Of a stretch of 12,945 nucleotides of DNA, positions 6,316-12,943 are shown piece by piece. Within the stretch, counting starts at the first letter, position 1; each line of letters starts with the position of its first letter. The notes beneath the pieces are model-generated. The model worked only from the letters and a program-made list of their open reading frames with translations, was not told the DNA's origin and did no database searches. Origin of the DNA: Pseudocoprococcus catus (GTDB taxonomy: Bacteria > Bacillota > Clostridia > Lachnospirales > Lachnospiraceae); NCBI RefSeq assembly GCF_902381825.1, contig NZ_LR698973.1:2259234-2272178 (forward strand), written 5' to 3'. The position numbers and the translations under genes were made by a program.

Positions 6316-6354
6316 AAAAAAAGAGGCAGATACCAAAACCCGGTACCTGTCTCT
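6316..6354 (-). terminator. Intrinsic terminator closing the leftward operon from 9624
   Basis: AGAGGCAGATACC (6322-6334) pairs with GGTACCTGTCTCT (6342-6354) over 12 of 13 positions around a 7-base loop. On the minus strand it is followed by a run of seven T. It sits directly after the orphan tail that stops at 6363. Confidence 0.85.
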
Positions 6355-6362
6355 TCTGCTGC

Positions 6363-6524
6363 TTAAGCTATCTTCCGTTTCTGAAGCCGCTCATTGATGA
6401 GTCTGTAATAGAGTGGATACTCTCCGCGAAGAAGATTTAAGACGGCCTGCACCGTTTCCGCTGCTACATGGTAGTCAAAGCCCACAACGACTGGCTGCGT
6501 CTCGTCCGACAGAGTCGTTCGGGG
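6363..6524 (-). pseudogene. Orphan C-terminal tail, paralogue of the gene at 7275
   Basis: Read leftward after the stop of the 98-residue gene, an open frame encodes TTLSDETQPVVVGFDYHVAA and continues to EYPLYYRLINERLQKRKIA with a stop at 6365-6363, followed by the terminator. There is no start codon or ribosome site. Its last 101 bases (6370-6470) match 6894-6994 with five differences; upstream of that the two copies are unrelated. It is the end of a duplicated or recombined gene whose body is missing. Confidence 0.6.
6370..6470. repeat. 101-bp direct repeat, copy A
   Basis: Matches copy B at 6894-6994 at 96 of 101 positions, same orientation, offset 524 bp. Most differences are single substitutions that keep the encoded residue or change it conservatively, as expected for duplicated coding sequence. 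Confidence 0.9.
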
Positions 6525-6821
6525 TCAATAACCTTCGTCTGGAATGTAATCACCTAACCATTCGATAAAATCAGATTCATTATCAGTATCTATGTTGTCT
6601 GGAATGGCGATATCATATTTACTAAGTAGCCCACCACATTCGAATTCGTTATAAAAATGTACGGTTTTATTTGCAAAATTTATAGTCACCCATAGGCATT
6701 CTGTTTTGTTTTCGTGAAGATAAGTATTTGTGTAACCGGATTCACCTTGTGGACCACTGTGTTCGCCATACGTAAAACCGTATTCTATTAGAAAGTGATT
6801 TGTCTTTGTTAGTTTATTCAT
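6525..6821 (-). CDS. Small acidic hypothetical protein between two repeats
   Basis: 98 residues, starting MNKLTKTNHFLIEYGFTYGE and ending FIEWLGDYIPDEGY. It is rich in aromatic residues, N and D, with no signal or membrane segment; family not recognised. The ATG at 6821 is chosen because AAAGGA lies seven bases upstream; the frame is open further upstream, but that part is the tail region of the preceding gene. It is flanked by the 101-bp repeats, so it may have been inserted into, or brought in with, a duplicated gene end. It is probably the last intact gene of the leftward operon. Confidence 0.6.
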   Translation of the reverse strand: MNKLTKTNHFLIEYGFTYGEHSGPQGESGYTNTYLHENKTECLWVTINFANKTVHFYNEFECGGLLSKYDIAIPDNIDTDNESDFIEWLGDYIPDEGY

Positions 6822-6823
6822 AT

Positions 6824-7275
6824 TTACGTCCTTTCTTGTACTAATTTCCGATTTGTACCAAATTGTGGCAGATGGATTTTTTTTTGCAGACATATCTTCC
6901 GCTTCTGAAGCCGCTCATCGATGATTCTGTAATACAGTGGATACTCTCCGCGAAGAAGATTTAAGACGGCCTGCACCGTTTCCGCTGCTATATGATCCTC
7001 GTCGATCAGCTGACAAACAAAAACAATATTCTCGTAAATGCTTTTTCATTCTGCATGAGTGTATTGTAATTAAACTTCAGACATCTGCCGCACGTCATAT
7101 GAAAATGCCTGTTCTCCATCTGAATGCGTCTGTACTTTCTGTTTTTCTTCATGCTCTCCTGTCTTTTATATGGCAGAAGAAGTTTTTTGAGTCTTGTATT
7201 GATATTGCTGACAGCCATCGCCTCTGCATTGGCTTTCTTATAACTCTGACAGCAGGCACACATCATTGCAATCAT
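6824..7275 (-). pseudogene. Frameshifted Cys-motif gene ending in the 101-bp repeat
   Basis: The ATG at 7275 follows GGAGG with a 7-base gap. The frame reads MIAMMCACCQSYKKANAEAM and continues through HMTCGRCLKF to MQNEK; CACC and CGRC could form a zinc knuckle pair. In the run of five T at 7042-7046 (plus strand) one base appears to be missing. Restoring it gives SIYENIVFVCQLIDEDHIAA and then the repeat-encoded EYPLYYRIIDERLQKRKI. Without repair the product stops early at 7008-7006 after 89 codons. The orphan copy at 6363 suggests the normal end is KRKIA; here the frame instead runs on 22 codons to 6824. Function unknown. Confidence 0.5.
6894..6994. repeat. 101-bp direct repeat, copy B
   Basis: Partner of copy A at 6370-6470. 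It lies inside the 3' part of the frameshifted gene that starts at 7275. Confidence 0.9.
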
Positions 7276-7301
7276 AGTATTTCCTCCATTTTTTGAGCAG
7301 A

Positions 7302-7670
7302 TTAAGAAGCAGATACATATGTCTCCCAATCCGTGTAATTTTCCCAGTCAATATGCCGCTTCTCGCAAACCCGACGGGCTGCCTGTGTAGACGCATTGTC
7401 TGGATGTCCGAACTTTGCGCGTTCAATCGTCACCTGAATCCGATCCTTTGGTACAATTTCACCAACCGCAACAAGATGTTCATACTCACGAATCGCTGCT
7501 GCTCTTTTTTCCTGATAGGCAGCGGCATGTTTCTGGACATCTCTTTGAAAAGTCCGCTTCTGCCTCTCTGACAATCCATGAGGAAATCGGCACTTATCCA
7601 GTGTATAATCACTGATCGGTAAAGACACCCCATGTAAACCAAGATATTCATCCAACGTTAATCTTTGCAT
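7302..7670 (-). CDS. Conserved-looking hypothetical protein with GHPDNASTQAARR motif
   Basis: 122 residues. The N-terminus is MQRLTLDEYLGLHGVSLPIS, the middle is a charged helix (QEKRAAAIREYEHLV), and the C-terminal third carries GHPDNASTQAARRVCEKRHI. I recall similar small proteins from clostridial mobile DNA but no known role. AGGAGA lies just upstream of the ATG at 7670. It sits 29 bases after the preceding gene and 26 bases before the next, so all are likely on one transcript. Confidence 0.7.
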   Translation of the reverse strand: MQRLTLDEYLGLHGVSLPISDYTLDKCRFPHGLSERQKRTFQRDVQKHAAAYQEKRAAAIREYEHLVAVGEIVPKDRIQVTIERAKFGHPDNASTQAARRVCEKRHIDWENYTDWETYVSAS

Positions 7671-7699
7671 GTATTTTCTCCTTTTTTTGAAAACCGTGG

Positions 7700-8209
7700 T
7701 TACAGTTTTTTCCCAGTTAAGAGTTCGGTAACAGTGTAGCCCTGTTTCTTAAGCAGCTTTGCCTTCTCTTTTGATTCGCAGAATATTACCGCTCTACAGA
7801 TTGAACCAGATCCATTCGTTTGTTTGGCGCATTTGAAACCGCGTCTTTCGTAGTCTGAAGCATTTTTGTACATGTAGGATCTAAAAGCGATCATGCACGA
7901 TGCCTGCAGTTTTGCCATTTCATACAGCGCCTCATCATCCTGTCTGAGCGTTTTAAAGGTTAAGACCGGCTTTCTTACATTTTTTCCAGGTTTATCACTA
8001 AAATCTCCACGAATATACACATCCAGATAGATGCCTTCATTGGACCCATAGTTAAGATCACCGACAAGATCAAACTCATCATTGTAGATCTTTTCCTGTT
8101 GCGGATAGACGACTGCATAGTCCAACAGATCATTTGGACAAAGGTCCTTCGCCTTCATTTGTGCCAAGAGATCATCGCCAAGATCATGTACAGTTTTTAA
8201 CTTTTTCAT
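7700..8209 (-). CDS. Hypothetical protein translationally coupled to the ATP-grasp-like gene
   Basis: 169 residues, starting MKKLKTVHDLGDDLLAQMKA. The central GIYLDVYIRGDF and TFKTLRQDDEALYEMAKLQA segments look like a conserved alpha/beta core. Its ATG (8209-8207) overlaps the TGA of the upstream gene as TGATG, and GGAGG lies inside the end of that gene, so its output should be tied to that of the ATP-grasp-like protein. A GTG at 8212 is an alternative start. No family is named with confidence; possibly a partner or substrate adaptor. Confidence 0.7.
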   Translation of the reverse strand: MKKLKTVHDLGDDLLAQMKAKDLCPNDLLDYAVVYPQQEKIYNDEFDLVGDLNYGSNEGIYLDVYIRGDFSDKPGKNVRKPVLTFKTLRQDDEALYEMAKLQASCMIAFRSYMYKNASDYERRGFKCAKQTNGSGSICRAVIFCESKEKAKLLKKQGYTVTELLTGKKL

Positions 8210-9624
8210 CACTTTTCCTCCATTTCAATGACCGGGATCCAGTCCTCTTCTTTCACTTTTAACAAGTGTGTTGGTACGCATTCGATCAATGCAGAATCAC
8301 CGGCAACGCTCATATCAATGATATAAAAATCATCGCCATTCTGCATAATGTCTAAAGACCACTGTCCATGAATGCCCATATGCGGAATGATCCGATTTAA
8401 CTCACGGACAACCTTTTCTTTATTCTCCTCATACCGTTTCATCAGATCTGTTTCCGCTGCCATGTAAGAAATATAGTCATGGACCATATCCGGATCATCT
8501 GAATCCTTCGAATGTCCAAAACGTTTCTTCATGACATCCGGTTTCCAGTATGGGCTGATACCGATCACGCAACCATCATCTCCATCAATAAATGCCCGGT
8601 ATTCTGTACGAAGCGGCAATCCATGGTAGATCGTTGGATAATTATCCGGCGGTGCAATGTACTCCCTGACAACCCAGTCAGTTGTTGTGCCGGCACCATA
8701 GGAGACAACATTGTTTAATGGACTTGCAAACTGACATGCCTGATGATGGATAAACAGTAAGTACTCTCCAAGTTCCTGTACTTCCTTTTCTTCATGCACA
8801 TGTGCATTTCTGAAATCATACTTTGACGAGAATGTACCAGTCTTGATAAAATAATCTTTTTTATCATCCAGATCAAAAGCTTTATGACAAAACCGGTTGA
8901 CAATACTGATCGTTGTCGGATTCCATTTTTCCATTCCGATCCGCGTAAGCTGCAGGACCTGCATTGGTACTCGCATGATCTTTGTCTTTGGGATCTTAAA
9001 GAATTTTGTTTCCTGGACACCCTTAACAACATGTGGAAACCAGTTAGAAATACTATTCTGATTTTTTTTAATGATCGCATATGTAACCGGATCGAGATCT
9101 AAAATATCCAATCCCTGTCTGAAATGATCATAAAACCACTTTTTTTTCTTTTTATCCTTACTTTTCAGATAACCGGACAACTGCATACAAATGACAGATG
9201 AAGAATTTTTATCTACATCAATGCACATCATATTACCTGTCAACATTGGACGGATCTCTTCAGGAATAGCCATGATATCCGCGCATGTTAATGACGGCAG
9301 TTTGCTTATACCTTTAAAAGATACGTCAGAGACTGTCTGTCCGTCATAGCAGCAGATAGATGTCTGCTCTAACAGTTCATCAACGATCCGGTCAACCAGT
9401 TCATTGATCTTTTTCTCTGCTTCTGGTGAACCAGGGACAAATTCTGTTAATGAACTTGACGCCTCCTTGACATTGAATCTTGTCAGATCATCTGTGGAAG
9501 TGATTGGAGCAGCGGCGTAAGCTTTCTCAAAGGCTTCAAGTGCTTCCGGCGATTGCTGCAGCAGCTTTGCGATGTCCTCTTTGGACATAGATGCATTAAA
9601 CTTTTTTGAAAATGGCTGAAACAT
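8209..9624 (-). CDS. ATP-grasp-like protein (Cdc123/R2K-like resemblance), 471 residues
   Basis: The C-terminal half shows the order of an ATP-grasp ligase core: K261 in DYFIKTGTFSSKYDFRNA, R320-E321 in WVVREYI, R343 in LRTEYRAFIDG, VIGISPYW (353-360), D425 in GQWSLDIMQNG and D437 in FYIIDMSVAGDSA. The last element is normally ExN; here it is D-M-S, similar in spirit to the D123/Cdc123 branch, where a D and small residues coordinate metal. ATP-grasp enzymes join a carboxylate to an amine through an acyl-phosphate. Substrate unknown. The N-terminal 250 residues (helical near 15-90, lysine run 157-162) are unassigned and may recognise the substrate. The ATG at 9624 follows AGGAGG. It leads an operon with the coupled 169-residue gene and smaller genes to 6525. 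Family call is by eye. Confidence 0.6.
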   Translation of the reverse strand: MFQPFSKKFNASMSKEDIAKLLQQSPEALEAFEKAYAAAPITSTDDLTRFNVKEASSSLTEFVPGSPEAEKKINELVDRIVDELLEQTSICCYDGQTVSDVSFKGISKLPSLTCADIMAIPEEIRPMLTGNMMCIDVDKNSSSVICMQLSGYLKSKDKKKKKWFYDHFRQGLDILDLDPVTYAIIKKNQNSISNWFPHVVKGVQETKFFKIPKTKIMRVPMQVLQLTRIGMEKWNPTTISIVNRFCHKAFDLDDKKDYFIKTGTFSSKYDFRNAHVHEEKEVQELGEYLLFIHHQACQFASPLNNVVSYGAGTTTDWVVREYIAPPDNYPTIYHGLPLRTEYRAFIDGDDGCVIGISPYWKPDVMKKRFGHSKDSDDPDMVHDYISYMAAETDLMKRYEENKEKVVRELNRIIPHMGIHGQWSLDIMQNGDDFYIIDMSVAGDSALIECVPTHLLKVKEEDWIPVIEMEEK

Positions 9625-9707
9625 ATTTATTCCTCCTTTTTTTATCGAATACACTTTCAATATGCAATTTATAGGCCAATCGAATTTTTAAGATATAAAA
9701 CGGGAAT

Positions 9708-9745
9708 TCTCGGCCATTCAATAACCGAGATGAAAGCTTTTTTTT
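9708..9745 (+). terminator. Weak hairpin plus T run in the 9624/9900 intergenic region
   Basis: TCTCGG (9708-9713) pairs with CCGAGA (9725-9730) over an 11-base loop; eight T (9738-9745) follow, but only after a 7-base gap, so a true terminator is uncertain. No clear promoter for the leftward operon is visible in 9625-9707. Confidence 0.3.
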
Positions 9746-9865
9746 ACTTACAGTTCCAACACCTTAAAAATAAGATCGATGGTTTTGCGTCTAACATTTC
9801 AAATATCTGTAAAAAAAGTCATTCATTGTAGTGTGATATCCTATAAGTAGCATGTGGAAGATGTT

Positions 9866-9877
9866 TGAGATATCTCA
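9866..9877. promoter_or_regulatory. 12-bp perfect palindrome, candidate operator
   Basis: TGAGATATCTCA is its own reverse complement and lies 22 bases before the ATG of the DGQHR gene, downstream of a TATAAG that could be a -10. The position suits a repressor site; the binder is unknown. Confidence 0.4.
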
Positions 9878-9899
9878 TATTGATAACAGGAGGAATATT

Positions 9900-10400
9900 A
9901 TGAAATTCGCTGCAATAAAAGCTCAGATGGGTATATGGAAATATTATGTAACTACACTAACATTTGAGGACATTTCGAACTGTGTATCACCTATTCCAAA
10001 AGAAATTAGTAACAGTGATAGTTATACAAATTTACTTCAAAGATCGATAACAGATAATGTTGAAAATATTAAGGAATATATTTTGAAACAGCCAGAAAGA
10101 TTTTTTAATTCAATTGTACTGGCGATATATAATGGAAATCCGAAATGGTACGAATTAGATATAAACGTTGAAGAATACTCTACATATAGTGTAGGTGTAT
10201 TTGAAATAACACCGGGGGAGGAAATCATCTTTCCAGTATATGGACAGCATCGAGTAGAAGGAATAAAGAAAGCAATTATTGAAAATCCTGATTTGGCAAA
10301 CGAAAAAGTACCAGTAATATTAATTGGACATCAGAATACTTCAGAAGGAAAACAAAGAACTAGACGATTGTTTTCAACATTAAATAGAAGATCCTTTTGA
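9900..10400 (+). pseudogene. Truncated DGQHR-domain (DndB-like) gene with YGQHR
   Basis: 166 residues from an ATG with AGGAGG upstream (9888-9893). The signature region is present: FPVYGQHRVEGIKKAI (111-126), VPVILIGH (137-144) and GKQRTRRLFSTLNRR (150-164). DGQHR proteins include DndB, the regulator of DNA phosphorothioation, and many orphans on mobile elements. Two defects stand out. The signature aspartate is tyrosine (Y114, one base from GAT). The protein stops right after STLNRR, where relatives continue into the rest of the domain and typically reach 350 or more residues. In the +1 frame, 10387-10506 stays open for 39 codons and begins EDPFDEDDL, which may be the displaced continuation or a piece of another gene. 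No dnd or other modification genes are nearby. Confidence 0.7.
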
Positions 10401-10419
10401 CGAAGATGATTTATATGTC

Positions 10420-10449
10420 AAAAAAAATAGAGAGTCCAAATCTGGACTC
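10420..10449 (-). terminator. Intrinsic terminator, leftward (distal)
   Basis: GAGTCCA (10432-10438), loop AATC, TGGACTC (10443-10449). On the minus strand eight T (10427-10420) follow after a 4-base gap. It backs up the stronger terminator at 10519-10551. Confidence 0.65.
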
Positions 10450-10518
10450 CCAGTTTCTTATGACGAAACCTTTTACGTTACAAACCAAGCACCAAAGAAG
10501 AATTGAAACTTCTAAAGC

Positions 10519-10551
10519 AAAAAAAGGAGGCGGACTACCGTCTCCCTTTTT
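10519..10551 (-). terminator. Bidirectional intrinsic terminator after the 432-residue gene
   Basis: GGAGGCGG (10526-10533) pairs with CCGTCTCC (10538-10545, one G-U) around ACTA. A run of A on the left and T on the right make it work both ways. It begins 5 bases past the stop of the leftward gene and also separates the convergent DGQHR gene. Confidence 0.85.
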
Positions 10552-10556
10552 ATGAG

Positions 10557-11855
10557 CTATTTTACCATCTTCTTCAGTTCCTCCAAATACTCATTATGAG
10601 TATCGAAGCTTCTCAATGGTTCAAGAAAATCGCTGACTTCGTTCATCTTCAGGACAGCATCCATGTACTCCTCGTCCGGATGGACAGTCTCATGAATATC
10701 AACAGACTCAACATCAAACTTACGTATCTCACGCAGCAACATTGCAAAATCGTAGATATTCTTTTCTTTTAAAATACCAACAAACATTGTTGCGTTTTTA
10801 AGGGAAAGGTATTCCTGTCCTCGATACATCGTACTTGAGTCTTCTGCAATCTTCCATCCTGAACTAGCAAAATAAGAACTGATCAAGTGAAAAGTCTGCT
10901 TATTTTGTGAGAGCCTCAAATGATACGGACAAGTTATAAGATGAATAGCAACCCTGATGTATTTATTGTCATCATACGACTTACCCGGATCCCAATATTC
11001 ATTCATCGGATTATTTTCATTAAATCCATCCGCTTCCTGCGTCAGTCGGTAGATAATAGGATTTGACTGTTTTCTTTTTACCAGCCATGGTATAAATTCA
11101 TCCGGCATCAGACTTCTCATGAAGCCCTCGCTGTCCGTACGGACAAGCAGTCCCTCTTCTGCCATCTCTTCCGCTATAGAAGCAACGAACTTGTACGCTA
11201 CCCATGATACATCAGCCGTCAACTCAGATAAGCGTCGAATTGAAAAAATTTTTGACAGTTCATTACATGTTGTAAAGAAAGGCTTGAACTTATGTTCGTC
11301 TTCTGTCATAAAGGCTTCAAAAACTCTTTTTCTTGCGATATCCTTTTTCTCTCTCAGCTTCACCTCGTATTCAAGGTCTGGAATATCCAGGATCGTGTCT
11401 TGGATACTGGCTTCAGTTATTTCAAACCGGGCAGAAAGAGTATCTACAAGCTCTTTCACCTGATCTTTAAGCATATATCCATAAATAGATACATATCCTT
11501 TACCAATGCCATTGCCAGTCACACAAAGCGACAATCTCTGCTTTTCCTTCCAAATGAAATCAGGCTGTGTCTTTCTCCAGTTATTCTCTTCTTTTTTTAA
11601 CAAAAGCAAAAGCAGACATCTCTTGCAAACCTTCAAGCTATGGCATTGTTTCATGTTCATCGGACATATGTCAGTATCATTTGCCCTCCAGCCCAATCGG
11701 AACAGCAGCTCCTGAAATATACCATATGTTTCTGATGATTTTTCCGTAGGCGCTATCATCTTCATTGACAGTTGCGTGTACTCATTTCCGCCATAGTTCG
11801 TGGCATTCCACTCTGCGTCAATTCCGTCCGGTTTAACTAAATACATTTTACTCAT
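10557..11855 (-). CDS. Hypothetical protein, 432 residues, with a four-cysteine cluster
   Basis: Not recognised. It starts MSKMYLVKPDGIDAEWNATN at the ATG at 11855, supported by GGAGG seven bases upstream; an upstream in-frame start lacks this. Near the N-terminus C64-x6-C71-x5-C77-x2-C80 (CPMNMKQC...CKRC) could bind zinc or an iron-sulfur cluster, followed by six leucines and a basic patch. The remainder is mixed, with many charged residues and no membrane segment or signal. The frame is long and intact, closed by a good terminator and apparently monocistronic. It shares its upstream region with the divergent small gene at 12031. Confidence 0.65.
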   Translation of the reverse strand: MSKMYLVKPDGIDAEWNATNYGGNEYTQLSMKMIAPTEKSSETYGIFQELLFRLGWRANDTDICPMNMKQCHSLKVCKRCLLLLLLKKEENNWRKTQPDFIWKEKQRLSLCVTGNGIGKGYVSIYGYMLKDQVKELVDTLSARFEITEASIQDTILDIPDLEYEVKLREKKDIARKRVFEAFMTEDEHKFKPFFTTCNELSKIFSIRRLSELTADVSWVAYKFVASIAEEMAEEGLLVRTDSEGFMRSLMPDEFIPWLVKRKQSNPIIYRLTQEADGFNENNPMNEYWDPGKSYDDNKYIRVAIHLITCPYHLRLSQNKQTFHLISSYFASSGWKIAEDSSTMYRGQEYLSLKNATMFVGILKEKNIYDFAMLLREIRKFDVESVDIHETVHPDEEYMDAVLKMNEVSDFLEPLRSFDTHNEYLEELKKMVK

Positions 11856-11961
11856 ATTTTTTCCTCCATGTTTTTTATTTGATTCAATAAAAAAATGGAT
11901 ATTTGGACGACATAAAATATTTCTTAAGAGGTGGACACTCATTTTTTACATGAACATATTT

Positions 11962-12000
11962 TTTTAAAATCGTAACATAAAAAGAGTCACGATTTTAAAA
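11962..12000. promoter_or_regulatory. 12-bp inverted repeat in the divergent control region
   Basis: TTTTAAAATCGT (11962-11973) and ACGATTTTAAAA (11989-12000) are exact inverse copies separated by 15 bases, lying between the starts of the leftward gene (11855) and the rightward gene (12031). It suits a dimeric regulator acting on both. As RNA it would be a weak AT-rich hairpin without a following T run. Confidence 0.5.
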
Positions 12001-12030
12001 TTCTAACCTTTAAGCACAGGAGGAAGAAAG

Positions 12031-12249
12031 ATGGGAAAAGCAATATTGTTGTTTTCAGATGGGTATTCGATTTCAGAAATCGCAAGAGGAACAGAAGCAG
12101 AATGTCGGAAGATCATGACGAACAAGTATAACGATGCTGCAGATAATGTGGAAGCATTATGGCTTGAACAGTCCTATTGTGAAGAGAATGATGCCATTCT
12201 TTATATGAATGGAGAAGATGTTTTCATCTGGAAGGTTATTTGTTTTTAA
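12031..12249 (+). CDS. Small hypothetical protein, 72 residues
   Basis: MGKAILLFSDGYSISEIARG onward, acidic in the middle, ending FIWKVICF. The ATG has a full AGGAGG (12019-12024) six bases upstream. SISEIARGTEAECRKIM has the look of a short helix-turn-helix, but it is too short to assert DNA binding. Monocistronic, with a terminator at 12291-12328. No family recognised. Confidence 0.6.
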   Translation: MGKAILLFSDGYSISEIARGTEAECRKIMTNKYNDAADNVEALWLEQSYCEENDAILYMNGEDVFIWKVICF

Positions 12250-12290
12250 TTTACGCGCCCCGTGACGCATGGTTCACAATCTTTTTACCG

Positions 12291-12328
12291 AAACTGGCGA
12301 TGGCAGCGATCATCGCCTGTTTCTTTTT
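12291..12328 (+). terminator. Intrinsic terminator after the 72-residue gene
   Basis: AAAC-T-GGCGATG (12291-12302) pairs with CATCGCC-T-GTTT (12311-12322), with one T-T mismatch and an 8-base loop, followed by a T-rich tract (CTTTTT). It lies 41 bases past the stop. Confidence 0.65.
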
Positions 12329-12742
12329 ATAAAAAAAATTTCCAGTCAAATATGTTTCTGGAAAATAATTATGACAATTATATAAAGTATCAACAAATGT
12401 GATTTGAATTCTCTCTCATCTATTTTAAGCTAATTTTTCATCACATATGAATAAACTATTGTTTTTGTATTAAAACGTCTTATTTCGTCTCTCAGAAGGA
12501 AATAAAAGAATCTGTTAATAAATTATATAATGGCCACAAAAATATCGTGTAATGTCTGAATAAGTGTTTTTCAAATAATCCTTAGCGGCAATAGTCTTTA
12601 AAAAATAAAAATGTATAGAAGTATGTATTTATACATGCCCTTAAAATAGCATTTTTCGTCTAAAACTCGTAAAAAGTTGTCATTTGAGAGTTAAAAGTTA
12701 TAAAAAAGGGGAATTTTCTGCTAAAAAATAGCTCAAATTTTC
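12329..12742. other. AT-rich stretch without genes
   Basis: No reading frame with a ribosome site is visible on either strand. The DNA is very A+T-rich, with many A and T runs. Next to the direct-repeat arrays it could be a duplex-unwinding region of an origin, or simply degraded DNA. Confidence 0.4.
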
Positions 12743-12841
12743 TGACCCCAATTTTGACCCCAAATGTATAAATAACCGAAATTTTTGACCCCAATTTTTT
12801 GATTGTTTTGACCCCAATCTTGACCCCAATTTTGACCCCAA
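12743..12841. repeat. Six TGACCCCAA direct repeats (iteron-like)
   Basis: Exact 9-mers start at 12743, 12755, 12786, 12809, 12821 and 12833, all in one orientation. Spacings are 12, 31, 23, 12 and 12 bases. A 27-bp block containing two repeats plus ATGTAT occurs twice (12743-12769 and 12821-12847). Read leftward, the 12-base period gives GVKI repeats. This may be an iteron array for a replication initiator or arm-type sites for an integrase. Confidence 0.8.
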
Positions 12842-12847
12842 ATGTAT

Positions 12848-12887
12848 CAGTCTGAAACAGTCTGAAACAGGCCAAAACAGTCTGAGA
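12848..12887. repeat. Four contiguous 10-bp repeats (CAGTCTGAAA type)
   Basis: CAGTCTGAAA, CAGTCTGAAA, CAGGCCAAAA, CAGTCTGAGA, with no spacer. The 10-base period places each copy on the same face of the helix, and each ends in a short A-rich tract, which may favour bending. Confidence 0.8.
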
Positions 12888-12893
12888 CGCAAA

Positions 12894-12943
12894 AACAAAA
12901 AAAAGAAAGCCCAGTAAAATCAACATTTACAAGGCTTTTCTTT
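12894..12943 (-). terminator. Intrinsic terminator for a leftward gene beyond the right edge
   Basis: AAAGAAAGCC (12902-12911) pairs with GGCTTTTCTTT (12933-12943, one bulge), with an inner GTAAA/TTTAC stem. On the minus strand a long T-rich run follows. No gene in the window feeds it, so a leftward gene should end just outside. Confidence 0.6.

Noticed and set aside
10387..10506. Separate small gene beginning EDPFDEDDL
   Set aside because: No start codon or ribosome site, and it spans the terminator hairpin at 10420-10449; noted only as a possible displaced continuation of the DGQHR gene.
12251..12313. Leftward 20-codon frame MIAAIASFGKKIVNHASRGA
   Set aside because: Only a weak ribosome site, and the start lies in the stem of the terminator at 12291-12328.
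12743..12887. CRISPR array
   Set aside because: Repeats are 9-10 bases with 0-22 base gaps, far shorter than CRISPR repeats and spacers, and no cas gene is present.
12660..12926. Leftward 88-codon frame with GVKI repeats and a hydrophobic start
   Set aside because: No ribosome site; its start lies in a terminator, and the repeated peptide is a by-product of the 12-base direct repeats. The alternative, an old integrase end, is kept as part of the repeat finding.
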